DNA of 64,000 nucleotides from an uncultured Chloroflexota bacterium (GCA_902786265.1 CADACE010000012.1:33449-97448), one strand, 5' to 3'; shown: positions 52,847 to 62,151, numbered from the stretch's first letter. Translations and numbers: made by a program. Notes: generated by a model from the letters alone, not told the origin.

Positions 52847-52965
52847 TTCCAGCAGTTTATTTTTCATTCCTGCCGTTTATAAACTTGTTCAGGCTATGGG
52901 GTATTGGGTTTCGGGGCCGGGGATCCTGATTTACCGGCTCCTGACTTCATACTCCTTACACCTCA

Positions 52966-52994
52966 CCAAAAAGGCCCTGCCTGTCAGCAGAGCC
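52966..52994 (-). terminator. Terminator of the small membrane protein gene
   Basis: On the minus strand, GGCTCTGC (52987-52994) pairs with GCAGGGCC (52973-52980) with one G-T pair and loop TGACAG, followed by TTTTTGG. It lies 17 nt after the stop of the gene at 53011-53253. Confidence 0.75.
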
Positions 52995-53010
52995 CCGTTT
53001 GATTTACTTC

Positions 53011-53253
53011 TTATCGTGTTCTGCTCACAGGTTTGATTTTGCCTCGTACCATGAGAATAATTACGCCCAAAATAATGGAAATAATGATGTTCAGCGCGAG
53101 GTGATTGCAGACAGCCATAATAAAAACAACAGCCATCAATGGAATGATGGCCGGGATAAGGTGCACGACAGGCGTATCAGCAGACATGGCGCAAAATGCC
53201 GGAGTATTGTTTTCGGCTTTCCATGATTGCTGCTGATTGGAATTCTTCCCCAT
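53011..53253 (-). CDS. Small membrane protein, two helices, unknown function
   Basis: 80 residues. A polar N-terminal ~27 residues, then two hydrophobic helices (about 31-49, IPAIIPLMAVVFIMAVCNH; and 52-69, ALNIIISIILGVIILMV) and a basic end (RGKIKPVSRTR). AAAGGATAACGG precedes the ATG, a consensus promoter lies at 53301-53328 and a terminator follows, so this is a complete single-gene unit. It resembles no family I know. Confidence 0.72.
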   Translation of the reverse strand: MGKNSNQQQSWKAENNTPAFCAMSADTPVVHLIPAIIPLMAVVFIMAVCNHLALNIIISIILGVIILMVRGKIKPVSRTR

Positions 53254-53300
53254 CCGTTATCCTTTATGACTTCATTACACTAAAATAAAAGTTGAATTTG

Positions 53301-53328
53301 ATTATATTTTTTTTTCAAATAATGTCAA
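53301..53328 (-). promoter_or_regulatory. Full-consensus promoter of the small membrane protein gene
   Basis: On the minus strand TTGACA (53323-53328) and TATAAT (53301-53306) with a 16-bp spacer holding an A9 tract. Both boxes match the consensus exactly. The start would be near 53295, 42 nt before the ATG. Confidence 0.75.
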
Positions 53329-53549
53329 CCGTCCAAACGAAAATCACAAAAAATATATGACAAATTATGACATACATAATTCTGAACAGAAAAGCCGTCT
53401 CGTAACAGGAGCAGCAAAAGAAAACAAACCGTGATCCTGCGGTATTTTGTTACCGAATGATCTGCCGGTAAAGACGATATCCGGCAGATGTATGCTCTGC
53501 TGTTTTACTGTTCTGCTATATATAAGGTAAACCCACTGGGGATAATTCC

Positions 53550-53599
53550 TTGCTTTTCATCTGTCCCGGCATTATAATAGTTCAGTTTCCAATGGAAAC
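53550..53599 (+). promoter_or_regulatory. Predicted promoter of the hydrolase-membrane fusion gene, with hairpin at the start site
   Basis: TTGCTT (53550-53555), a 17-bp spacer and TATAAT (53573-53578). GTTTCC-AAT-GGAAAC (53585-53599) lies at the predicted start and could be an operator or a 5' stabilising stem. AAAAAGGAGTAAC precedes the ATG at 53643. Upstream (53329-53549) only an inverted pair, GATCTGCCGG/CCGGCAGAT near 53459-53489, is seen. Confidence 0.55.
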
Positions 53600-53642
53600 A
53601 AGATATTATCTTCGTAAAGGTGAATAATAAAAAGGAGTAACA

Positions 53643-55682
53643 ATGAAAATCACCAAAAACACAAAGATTTTGTTGTGTGCCGCCCTTGCTCTGATCCTGC
53701 TGGGCAGCATCCTCGCCAGCGTGTTCAACTCCGGCAGCGGTGCCGTGAAGGTGAGCCGCATCAGCTTTGACGGCGGGCACGGCCGGCTCAGCGGCCTGCT
53801 TTATATGCCGAAGGATGCTTCGGCTGACAACCCGAAACCCACCATCATCGTTACACACGGTTATCTGAACTCCGCGGAAATGCAGGACGCGAACGCCATC
53901 GAGCTCTCCCGCCGCGGTTTTGTCGTGCTGGCACTGGACCAGTATGACCACGGTCATTCCAAACTTGATCACGAAAATTACACCGATACCAGCTTCTTCG
54001 GTGTCTGGCTGCCCTTCTGGGCGAACTCCATGAACGATGCCGTACAATACATGTTTGAGCAGCCTTATGTCCTCAAGGACGCAGACGGCAACGGCCTTAT
54101 CGGTGTCACCGGCCACTCCATGGGCGGCTTCTCCAGCACCGTGGCACTGGCAAGAGACGAACAGCAGGCAGCCGAATCCGGTGTCAGAAAAGTTTACGCC
54201 GGACTCACTGAAGGCTCCGACTTCATGTACACCGCGTTCGTCGGTGTTGATGCCGCGACAGCCGATTCACTGGGCGGCGGACGCACCATGGGTAAAGTCG
54301 CCGCGCAGTATGACGAATTCTTCTTCAACGATCCCAACGTTGAAGGCGGAACCGTGCGCCACAAAGATTTCGTCTCCGTTCCCGATGGCATGACTTTCCT
54401 GCAGCTGACCGAACCCGGCGAAGCCAACAAATGGTATGACACTTCCGATGGCGGGAAGCGTATCGTTTATGAACCGGCACAGACCCATCCGTGGAACCAT
54501 TTCTCCAAGACCACCACGGCCAACGCGATCTCCTTCTACCAGACCGCTTTCGCCGATTACGCGTCTTACCTGAAAGACATTTCCCCGGAAAACCAGATCT
54601 GGCAGTGGAAAGAATTCTTTGAATGCGTCGCCCTGGTCGGTTTCGTGATGCTGATCATCGCTGTCGCGACAGTCCTGCTCTCCCTGCCGTTCTTCTGCAA
54701 CGCGGTGGAAACAGTCATTCCGAAGGCCCTTTCCTTCCCCACCGGCACCGCGAAATGGATCACCATCGTGGTCCTGATCATCGCGGTCCTGCTGCCGGGC
54801 CTGTTCTTCAGCCCGCTGATGGATGACGGTGCGGGCAGCGCCAGCGTGAACATCCTGTTCTTCGGCGGCCTGCTGGTCGGCATCGCCGGTGCGGTCATGT
54901 TCTGCATGAACATTGTAAAGAAAAACCAGAAATCATTCATCGTCGGCAGCTGCATCATGACCATCGCCGGTGCCCTGCTGGCAGTAGTCGCGAAGACCCC
55001 GATGTACCAGAATAACGGTTTCTGGACCGCGATCGGCATGAACTCCATCGCTTACTGGACTATCGGCTGCACACTCATCAGCCTGTGCATTACCAGCACG
55101 ATGTATGTATTCATGAAATCCAAAGACGGCCTCACTCTTTACAACTACGGTGTGACCTTCCGTCCTTCAGCCATCCTCTGCGGGTTGTGCACTGCCCTTG
55201 TGACGGTTGTGATCTCCTACGCGGTGCTGTTCCTGATGGACGCGCTCTTCAAGGCCGACTTCCGCATCTGGACCTTCGCCTTCAAGACCTTTGATTTCAA
55301 CATTCTCCCGGCGATCCTGCGCTACCTGCCGACCTTCCTTGCATTCTACCTGGTTTCCAGTGTCGGCATCATGATCAACACCAACACCACGGGAACACAG
55401 GGATTCTGGGGTTACCTGCTGGCCATCGCCCTCAACGCCGGCGGTGCCATCATCTGGCTTGCCCGCCAGTACATCACCCTGTTCTCCACCGGTGTGGCAG
55501 CACATCCGGGCTCTGCCCTTTCCGGCATCATGCTGGTAGCGATGGTTCCGACGCTTTCGATCGCCGCGATCATCTCCCGCTATCTCTACAAGAAGACCGG
55601 CAACGTCTGGACAGCAGCCTTCCTGAACGGAATCCTGATGACCACCATGGCCATCGCCAACACAATGGTAGTTTTCAAGTAG
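53643..55682 (+). CDS. Alpha/beta-hydrolase fused to a polytopic membrane domain
   Basis: 679 residues. One N-terminal helix (about 8-28), then an extracytoplasmic alpha/beta-hydrolase domain (about 45-310) with THGYLNSAEM (oxyanion region, 71-80), DQYDHGHS and the nucleophile elbow GHSMGG (Ser159); the acid may lie in the YEPAQTHPWNHF region whose His fits the triad end. Residues ~330-679 hold about ten membrane helices of no family I recognise. Codon use is unusually GC-rich at third positions (ATC, GTC, GGC), suggesting high expression or different origin. Substrate unknown; an esterase/acyl hydrolase acting at the membrane is inferred. Confidence 0.75.
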   Translation: MKITKNTKILLCAALALILLGSILASVFNSGSGAVKVSRISFDGGHGRLSGLLYMPKDASADNPKPTIIVTHGYLNSAEMQDANAIELSRRGFVVLALDQYDHGHSKLDHENYTDTSFFGVWLPFWANSMNDAVQYMFEQPYVLKDADGNGLIGVTGHSMGGFSSTVALARDEQQAAESGVRKVYAGLTEGSDFMYTAFVGVDAATADSLGGGRTMGKVAAQYDEFFFNDPNVEGGTVRHKDFVSVPDGMTFLQLTEPGEANKWYDTSDGGKRIVYEPAQTHPWNHFSKTTTANAISFYQTAFADYASYLKDISPENQIWQWKEFFECVALVGFVMLIIAVATVLLSLPFFCNAVETVIPKALSFPTGTAKWITIVVLIIAVLLPGLFFSPLMDDGAGSASVNILFFGGLLVGIAGAVMFCMNIVKKNQKSFIVGSCIMTIAGALLAVVAKTPMYQNNGFWTAIGMNSIAYWTIGCTLISLCITSTMYVFMKSKDGLTLYNYGVTFRPSAILCGLCTALVTVVISYAVLFLMDALFKADFRIWTFAFKTFDFNILPAILRYLPTFLAFYLVSSVGIMINTNTTGTQGFWGYLLAIALNAGGAIIWLARQYITLFSTGVAAHPGSALSGIMLVAMVPTLSIAAIISRYLYKKTGNVWTAAFLNGILMTTMAIANTMVVFK

Positions 55683-55683
55683 T

Positions 55684-55840
55684 TGTCAGTGATCAGTGGT
55701 CGGTGGTCGGTGAGCAATCTGTAATCTGATCACTGCAGACAGCTGAACATAATAAGACCCGCGGATTCAGCAAATGAAACCCGCGGGTCTTTTGTTTCTG
55801 ATCACCGACCACTGACCACCAGCCACTGACCACTGAACAC
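55684..55840. repeat. Inverted TGGTCGGTGGTC repeats flanking a terminator
   Basis: Left arm 55684-55715 (GTCAGTGATCAGTGGTCGG...), right arm 55798-55840 (GATCACCGACCACTGACCACC...). The terminator at 55754-55795 lies between the arms. Same family as 30067-30262 and 29486-29523. Confidence 0.78.
55754..55795 (+). terminator. Terminator after the hydrolase-membrane fusion gene
   Basis: AAGACCCGCGG (55754-55764) pairs with CCGCGGGTCTT (55781-55791), 11 bp, 16-nt loop, then TTTG. Confidence 0.8.
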
Positions 55841-56742
55841 TAAATGCCGTTTTTCCTGAGAAATTCCGCGATGATGCGTTCGTATTCTTCCGGGTCATGG
55901 TTCCAGGACTGGGCATGAGCAGTATCCGGAATCAGGTGAAGCTCTTTTTGAGATCCTTTATTGAGATCATACATCCATTCACTCTGATGATAATCGATCA
56001 GCTCATCCCCGGTGCCATGAATAAAACAGATGGGGATCTCATTATCCACCAGGGAGTCAATGGGGTTCACGCGGGAAGCGGAATAACCATAGCGCAGCCG
56101 GTTCATCCAGTTCACCGGGTAAAACATCTCCTTCGGCTGTTTGATGCCTTTCAGCACATTCTCACAAAGTTTTTGTAAAATGCCATACCCGCAGTCCGCC
56201 ACCACAAATTTCACGTCCGGTTTGTATTTCAGCGCCATGACTGTGGTCGCGCAGCCCATGGAAAGGCCGTGAAGACCAATCACAGCTCTCGGGAAACGTC
56301 TCTTCACCGCCTCCAGCACTTCCATCAGGTCTCTGGACTCATTCAACCCCATGGTACATACGTAAGGAGCGTTATGTCCATGTCCGCGCAGGTCATAGAT
56401 CACGGTCGTATAGCCCAAATGCCGGAAGGTCTGCAGGAAACGGACACCGGTATATTTATTGTCACCGTGCCCGTGGGAGATAATTACCACTTTCTTCGGG
56501 TCCAGCGGGTAGATGTCGCCATGCAGTACATAACCGTCCCGCAGTTTGACCTCAAAGGGTTCTTTTTCATAGGAATCCAGATCTCCCCAGGAGTGTTCTT
56601 CCTCTTTTGAACGCTGAATGGTAAACTCGTAGGTTTTGTAGGTCGGCACGGACAGGCTCGCGCTCATCTTCAGTGAGAGCACTATCGCATAGACAAGAAA
56701 AACAACAATAAGACAAAGAATAACGATCAAAAATGTCATCAT
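55840..56742 (-). CDS. Membrane-anchored alpha/beta-hydrolase
   Basis: 300 residues. N-terminal helix (3-25), then an alpha/beta-hydrolase domain with IISHGHGDNKYTG (87-99), YDLRGHGHN (116-124) and the nucleophile elbow HGLSMG (Ser161). The acid and His are probable in FIHGTGDELIDYHQ near 247 and DTAHAQSWNHDPEEY near 275. Similar to membrane-tethered serine hydrolases of Gram-positive bacteria of unknown substrate. Convergent with the larger hydrolase-membrane fusion gene. Confidence 0.85.
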   Translation of the reverse strand: MMTFLIVILCLIVVFLVYAIVLSLKMSASLSVPTYKTYEFTIQRSKEEEHSWGDLDSYEKEPFEVKLRDGYVLHGDIYPLDPKKVVIISHGHGDNKYTGVRFLQTFRHLGYTTVIYDLRGHGHNAPYVCTMGLNESRDLMEVLEAVKRRFPRAVIGLHGLSMGCATTVMALKYKPDVKFVVADCGYGILQKLCENVLKGIKQPKEMFYPVNWMNRLRYGYSASRVNPIDSLVDNEIPICFIHGTGDELIDYHQSEWMYDLNKGSQKELHLIPDTAHAQSWNHDPEEYERIIAEFLRKNGI

Positions 56743-56848
56743 AGCAAGAATTATAGCATTATTTCACGCAAATATTATTGTATTTTTCCTGGATCACGGC
56801 CGGAAACGGTTTTTCATCTCATCGTCTGCCTCTTGAGCGGCGTAATTC

Positions 56849-56889
56849 ATCAGGGGGACAGTTCCGCTTCGCGACCCCGTCCCCCTGAT
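56849..56889. repeat. GGGGAC palindrome
   Basis: ATCAGGGGGAC (56849-56859) with GTCCCCCTGAT (56879-56889), inner stem CGC-TTC-GCG. Lies downstream of the HlyD gene. Same build as 47895-47928. Confidence 0.75.
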
Positions 56890-56913
56890 GTGATAAATCA
56901 GTATTTTCCGATA

Positions 56914-58131
56914 TCAGAAATATACCGAGGCCGTCATACCCCAGAGCAGCGGAAGGTTATTGGTGTCGAGTGTCACTTCCACCGGGAACACCACATCACC
57001 GAGGTACTTTTCGGACCAGTTGGTGATTTTCGTCACGGTACCGTACAATTCGTTATTCGGATACGCGTCAAAGACGACGCGGACACGGCTGCCGAGGCGG
57101 ACATCAGCCATATTGGTCTCGGAAAGGTCAACCGTCTTCAAAATCTGCGCACTGTTGTCTGCGAGCACGATCACCGGTTTTCCTGCCTGCGCCAGTTCCC
57201 CGGCCGTGAGATCAAGGCTGATGATCGTCCCGTCAAACGGAGCGATGATCTGCAGCAGTTCAATATTCTTTTCCGCGGCAAGCTTTTGAGCTTCAGCGGC
57301 GGCGATCTTCTGGTTCACAACTTCCAGTTTTTCAGCCTTCGGACCGGAAGCGAGTTCATCCAGCTCCCGTTCCAGATCAGCCACTTCCGCTTCAGCCGCC
57401 CGGACCGCGGCCTGAGCAGCTTCTTTGTCATTCAGAAGCAGGTTGTAAGCACGTTTGAGGTTCTCATAATCCTGCAGGGTCTTTTTGTAATCATCCTCAA
57501 CGGTGCGTTTCCGGTCAGATCCGGATTCCAATTCGCTCACTTTATCGACAAGATCCTGCGCATCCTCAACGGCTTCCCACTTATCCGTATAGGCTTTGTT
57601 CGCGTTATCAAGACGGGTCCGGTAAGCCGGCGTATCATATTCCGTAAAATCATCATTAGCCTCATCCAGAGCTTTGCGGGCATCGATCAGCTTGCGCAGG
57701 GTTTCCGCCTTTTCGATCGGATAACGGTCATTCAGGTCCTTCAGCTCATCCTTTGCGGCAGCCAGATTCAATTCCGCCTCAGCGTACTGCTGACGATAGC
57801 TCTCCGCGCCTTTCACTTCCGCCAGCACATCACCCTTGCGGACAAAATCGCCCTCTTTTACCGAAACAGAGGCTACGACACCGCCGCCGGAAAATCCCAG
57901 CGAGACATCCTCCTTCGGCCACAGGTTCGCTTCCGCCACCGAATTCCCGCCGGAAGTCAAAACCGGCTCCGGCTGCGCAGGTTCCGCGGTCGGGGAGGTC
58001 TGATTGACATAAATCACCGAAGCCGGTCCGTCTTTTTCCTGAGCCGCTGCCGGCCGGTCCGGCAGCGGGATGATCATCACTGCAGACAGCAGCAGGACGC
58101 TCAAAATGATGACAATAATACTTTTCTTCAT
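56914..58131 (-). CDS. HlyD-family periplasmic/extracellular adaptor (membrane fusion protein)
   Basis: 405 residues from ATG 58131, which has GGAGGGTAGT just before it; the frame is open 41 codons upstream without signal-like sequence. N-terminal helix (about 4-24), a biotinyl-lipoyl half near 70-110 (SVKEGDFVRKGDVLAEVKGAES), a long coiled-coil hairpin (about 115-270), the second lipoyl half (IIAPFDGTIISLDLTAGELAQAGKPV, in parts) and a beta-barrel end. It should join the FtsX-type permease upstream to a MacA-MacB-like export complex, here in an apparently single-membrane or non-classical cell envelope. Confidence 0.9.
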   Translation of the reverse strand: MKKSIIVIILSVLLLSAVMIIPLPDRPAAAQEKDGPASVIYVNQTSPTAEPAQPEPVLTSGGNSVAEANLWPKEDVSLGFSGGGVVASVSVKEGDFVRKGDVLAEVKGAESYRQQYAEAELNLAAAKDELKDLNDRYPIEKAETLRKLIDARKALDEANDDFTEYDTPAYRTRLDNANKAYTDKWEAVEDAQDLVDKVSELESGSDRKRTVEDDYKKTLQDYENLKRAYNLLLNDKEAAQAAVRAAEAEVADLERELDELASGPKAEKLEVVNQKIAAAEAQKLAAEKNIELLQIIAPFDGTIISLDLTAGELAQAGKPVIVLADNSAQILKTVDLSETNMADVRLGSRVRVVFDAYPNNELYGTVTKITNWSEKYLGDVVFPVEVTLDTNNLPLLWGMTASVYF

Positions 58132-58341
58132 ACTACCCTCCATATGTAACTGTTCAGTACCCGGCGGCACATCAAAAGTGCAGTTCTGCTGTGCCGGCTG
58201 CGCGGCAGCATCAGAGCTGACCTTGTGTGCTTCATTCCGAATAGATACCTCCATTTATACAAAAACATGTCAGGAACACGCGGCGCGAAATAATTTTATT
58301 CCACAGCTGCCATCATTCCCGTATGCTCATAATTCATACTT

Positions 58342-60738
58342 TCATTCAACAGACAGCACCTCCCGGATCGTCAGATCGACTGCAGTCTTTGCCGGAGCCC
58401 GGCAGGCCAAAACGGACAACACAAGGGACAGGACCAGCCACAAACCATACCCTGTGGGCGTATAACCGGGCACCAGACGGGAGCCGAAAATCGCCCTTCC
58501 CAGACTGTTCGTCAGTACGAAGCCGACCGGAACAGACAGGACCGACCCGATCCCCCAGCTCATAAAACCGATCAAAACGCCTTCTGTCAGCACATTTTTC
58601 ATCACATTCCGGTTTGATGCCCCGATAGCGCGCAAAATGCCGATTTCCGCGGTACGCTCCATAACGTTCAGGGACATCGTACCGGTCAGCCCGATGCACC
58701 CCACCAAAGCGACCAAAACCGCCATGATCATCATAAAGATCGACATAATGTTCAAACCCCGCGCGGCATCAGACACAAAAGAATCATTGCGCTGGATCGC
58801 GGTCGTTTTGATCCCTTTCGCGTCCAGAACCGTTTCCACATCCTTTGTTAAAGCCGCGCGCCGCTCGTCGTTCAAACGGTTCTGCGTTACGATCTGGAAC
58901 TTGGTAAGCCGGTTCCCGGCACCGGATATATGCAGCCAGGATGAAAGCGGCATATACGCCAAAAAACCTCCGGATTTTCCCGCCATGGTGAAAAATCCGA
59001 CAACTGTCCACTCGGTCTTATTCCCCGTGCCCTTGACTTCCATTTTGATTTTGTCCCCGACCTTCAGATCAGGGTAAGTGTAGTTAAAACGCTCCGAAAG
59101 CGTGATCACATTCTGTTCACCAGGTTCAAACCAGCGGCCTTCCTTCACGTTCGGGGCGATCAGCGCGGAGCCATCCGGCGGGGCAAGTATCGACATGGAC
59201 GGGCCGTCATTCCCATCCGGATCGATGTAAGTCGCCGAACCGGCTCCCCATCCTTCAATATAATTGATCTCGGGTATATCTTTCAGTATTGACTGAATAT
59301 GATCCAAACGGTAGGGCTGATCCGTAACCAGATCCAGATCGGCCTGCACATAGCGCGCGATCACAGCCACATGTTCGTCTATCGCTTTATTCACATTGAA
59401 GGAAGCGATGAAAATAGCGCCGCCCAGAGAAAGCGTAAACAAGGTCAGGATCAGACGGCTTTTATTGCGAAACGTGTTGCGCATGGAAAGAGCTGTCGGA
59501 CGGGAGAACAACCTGCTCATCCCGCGGGTGAAGCGGTCATTATCCCCGCTGCCGGTGCCTCGCATTCCCCCCATCGCTTTTTGGATACTGACGTGCGCAC
59601 CTTTTGTGACCGGTATCGCACCGGCAACCTGCGGCACAACCAGACCCAAAACCAGCTGAACGATCACCGTCTCCCAGACGACACCTGTGCGGATATTGGC
59701 AAAATTGATATTTTTTCCCAGAAAATCCCTGCACAATTCAGCTGCGCCCATCGAGGCGGGAACCGCCAGAACCAGCGCGATGAGCGAATAAAGCAGGATC
59801 AGCTGCATATACATAAAAACGATTTGCGCGTAAGTCGCCCCGACTGTTTTCATCGCGCCGATCTGCCGCATCTGGTTGGAAAGGATAGCTGTCAGCGTGT
59901 TATATGTCAAAGAGCCGGAAAGGAACACGACCAAAACACCGATCACCAGCAGGATCCCAGCGATCGCGTCCGCGTAGTCTGCCGTAGGATGCGCATCCGA
60001 ACGGCGCAGTGCGATGGACTGCACCTGATAACCGGCTTTTTTCAGACGATCCGCGTAAATGTTCGCCTGATCCCGGATCCTTTGTTCATCTTTACCGCCG
60101 TCTTTCAAAACGATCCGGAGCGTATTCCAGTGGGTATCCATTTCCAGCTTCCGCAGCATATCTTCATGGACATAAACCTGGATCGGCTCTATAAAAACGA
60201 TAGAATAATCACCTGCCCCAAGGCTCTGATCGCGGATACTGGCCGCGACAGTGACATTCACCTCTTTGCCGGATGAAGTCTTCAGCGTGAGCGGTTTCCC
60301 GACTTTACCGTCAAGATCTGTCAGTTTATAATTCTCAACAGCTGCCTCACCGTCTTTCAGCGGCCAGCTGCCCTCCAGGATATCGATATGGTTTACCGGC
60401 CAGGAATCATCGCTGACCGCCTGGACGACCACCTTTTTCAATTTTCCGCTGCCGTCATAAGCCCGCAATGTCGCGACAGAAGACCCCATCGCGTCCTGCA
60501 CATTTTCCCATTTTTGAACGGAACGTATCAGCGAGTTATCAAAAGGGGAAAGCCGGAAATAGATATTTGCCGGGTTGGACAATTCATATCCCATCCGTAA
60601 ATCAGAAGGAATGCAGATCCATAAAGTCATGATCATCCCGACAGCAAAGAGCCCGACAAAAATCGAAAGGATCACCAGGACGGAGCGGGAAGGATTCGAG
60701 CGGAAATCATAAAAAATCTTCTTTGTCCGCGGCCTCAT
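58342..60738 (-). CDS. ABC transporter permease with two FtsX/MacB-type domains
   Basis: 798 residues. N-terminal helix (about 17-40), a MacB-like outer domain (about 50-250), three helices (about 258-385) that form the first FtsX unit, a helix near 425, a second outer domain, and three C-terminal helices (about 670-790) ending in the FtsX motif region TAEIGILRAIGASNRNVMKNVLTEG (in parts). It thus carries both FtsX units in one chain, like LolC/E-type tandem permeases. Its start overlaps the ATPase gene (ATGA). Confidence 0.9.
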   Translation of the reverse strand: MRPRTKKIFYDFRSNPSRSVLVILSIFVGLFAVGMIMTLWICIPSDLRMGYELSNPANIYFRLSPFDNSLIRSVQKWENVQDAMGSSVATLRAYDGSGKLKKVVVQAVSDDSWPVNHIDILEGSWPLKDGEAAVENYKLTDLDGKVGKPLTLKTSSGKEVNVTVAASIRDQSLGAGDYSIVFIEPIQVYVHEDMLRKLEMDTHWNTLRIVLKDGGKDEQRIRDQANIYADRLKKAGYQVQSIALRRSDAHPTADYADAIAGILLVIGVLVVFLSGSLTYNTLTAILSNQMRQIGAMKTVGATYAQIVFMYMQLILLYSLIALVLAVPASMGAAELCRDFLGKNINFANIRTGVVWETVIVQLVLGLVVPQVAGAIPVTKGAHVSIQKAMGGMRGTGSGDNDRFTRGMSRLFSRPTALSMRNTFRNKSRLILTLFTLSLGGAIFIASFNVNKAIDEHVAVIARYVQADLDLVTDQPYRLDHIQSILKDIPEINYIEGWGAGSATYIDPDGNDGPSMSILAPPDGSALIAPNVKEGRWFEPGEQNVITLSERFNYTYPDLKVGDKIKMEVKGTGNKTEWTVVGFFTMAGKSGGFLAYMPLSSWLHISGAGNRLTKFQIVTQNRLNDERRAALTKDVETVLDAKGIKTTAIQRNDSFVSDAARGLNIMSIFMMIMAVLVALVGCIGLTGTMSLNVMERTAEIGILRAIGASNRNVMKNVLTEGVLIGFMSWGIGSVLSVPVGFVLTNSLGRAIFGSRLVPGYTPTGYGLWLVLSLVLSVLACRAPAKTAVDLTIREVLSVE

Positions 60739-61472
60739 GCTTCACCTCCGCGGGCACGAGCCGTTCGCTCATCACTGATCAAAGCGCCGTCCCGGATCGT
60801 TAAAATCCGATGCGCCATGCGGACCAGTTCACTGTCATGAGTCACCATCACGATCGTTTTTGCTTTTTTGGAGAGTTCTTCAAAAAGGAGGAATATCTTT
60901 TCAGCCGCGGCAGAATCCAGGTTTCCGGTCGGTTCGTCCGCAATGATGATCGGCGGGTCGTTCGCAAGAGCCCGGGCGATCGCGGCTTTCTGCTGCAGTC
61001 CGCCGGAAAGCTCGGAAGGAAGCTTATTCGCGAAGTCCTGTATCTCGATCATCCGCAGCACCTCATATGCCCGTTCCATGCGTTCCTTCTCCGGGATGCG
61101 TCCAAGGAAATCCATCGGCAGCAGTACATTTTCCAAAACCGTCAGGACCGGAAGCAGCTGAAAAAACTGGAATACGATCCCCACATCCGACCCGCGCAGC
61201 AGCGCGAGCTGGTTTTCGTTCATCTCTTCCAGCTTCCGACCGAAAACGCTCACAGATCCGGAACTGGGTTTGTCGATTCCCGCAAGCATATTGATCAGCG
61301 TCGATTTTCCCGACCCGGATTTACCGACGATCCCGACAAAATCGCCATCCGAAACCGTAAAACTGATGTGCTGCAGCGCGGGAACCTTTCCCGCTTTCGT
61401 TTCAAAATCCTTGCAAAGGTCCTGAACCACGATCGGGACCGCTTTTTCGGGAAGGATACTCATTTCACTCAT
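60735..61472 (-). CDS. ABC transporter ATP-binding protein (MacB/LolD-type)
   Basis: 245 residues from ATG 61472. Walker A GKSGSGKST at 50-58, signature LSGGLQQK (Leu in place of the usual Gln after LSGG), Walker B ADEPTGNLDS. GGGAGG lies about 8 nt before the ATG, inside the upstream ATPase gene, which it overlaps by 8 nt. A longer frame to 61544 lacks a good ribosome binding site. Confidence 0.9.
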   Translation of the reverse strand: MSEMSILPEKAVPIVVQDLCKDFETKAGKVPALQHISFTVSDGDFVGIVGKSGSGKSTLINMLAGIDKPSSGSVSVFGRKLEEMNENQLALLRGSDVGIVFQFFQLLPVLTVLENVLLPMDFLGRIPEKERMERAYEVLRMIEIQDFANKLPSELSGGLQQKAAIARALANDPPIIIADEPTGNLDSAAAEKIFLLFEELSKKAKTIVMVTHDSELVRMAHRILTIRDGALISDERTARARGGEA

Positions 61473-62151
61473 CCGCGATCCTCCCGTCCGCAAGGGTGAT
61501 GATCCGCCGGGTACGTTCGGCGAGGGAATGGTCATGGGAAACAATGATCATGGTCGTTCCGCCGGCAACCACCTTCTCGAATATCTCAAACACCACTTCG
61601 GACGTAGCTGTATCCAGACGTCCGGTCGGCTCATCCGCCAGCAGCAGGATCGGATCATTCGCCAACGCACGCGCGATCGCCACCCGCTGCTGCTGTCCGC
61701 CGGAAATTTCCGAGGGAATTTTATGGATATGGTCAATAAGTCCGACCATACGCAGGAGTTCCGCGGCTTTTTCCGAAGAATTCCGGCTGAGCTTTCCGCA
61801 AAAGTCCATGGGGAGCATCACATTATCCAACAGGGAAAGACCGGGCAGAAGCTGAAAGGACTGGAAAATAAAGCCCACACTGCGCCCGCGCCAGACAGCT
61901 TTTTTCACCTCGTTCATTTTGTCCACACGCCGGCCGTCAACAGTGATTTCGCCTTCTGTCACACTGTCCAGACCGGCGATCATGTTCAGCAGCGTCGTTT
62001 TTCCCGCTCCGGACTTCCCGACCACACCGAGATATTCACCCCTGGCAACAGACAGATCGATCCCGCGCAGTGCTTCCGTGGAGACACTGCCTTCCCGGTA
62101 AACCTTCTTCAGCCCGTGAATTTCGACTATATTTTCCGCCATTTTTTCCAT
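61465..62151 (-). CDS. ABC transporter ATP-binding protein (MacB/LolD-type)
   Basis: 228 residues from ATG 62151 (an ATG nine nt further on is an alternative). Walker A GKSGAGKTT at 45-53, signature SGGQQQR, Walker B ADEPTGRLD. First gene of the export operon. The two ATPases are about equally close to MacB/LolD; they may form a heterodimer below the one permease. Divergent from the TetR gene across a 177-nt region. Confidence 0.9.
   Translation of the reverse strand: MEKMAENIVEIHGLKKVYREGSVSTEALRGIDLSVARGEYLGVVGKSGAGKTTLLNMIAGLDSVTEGEITVDGRRVDKMNEVKKAVWRGRSVGFIFQSFQLLPGLSLLDNVMLPMDFCGKLSRNSSEKAAELLRMVGLIDHIHKIPSEISGGQQQRVAIARALANDPILLLADEPTGRLDTATSEVVFEIFEKVVAGGTTMIIVSHDHSLAERTRRIITLADGRIADE

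Noticed and set aside
56833..58149. 438-codon plus-strand frame opposite the HlyD gene
   Set aside because: Shadow of the adaptor gene, whose coiled coil gives long open complementary frames.
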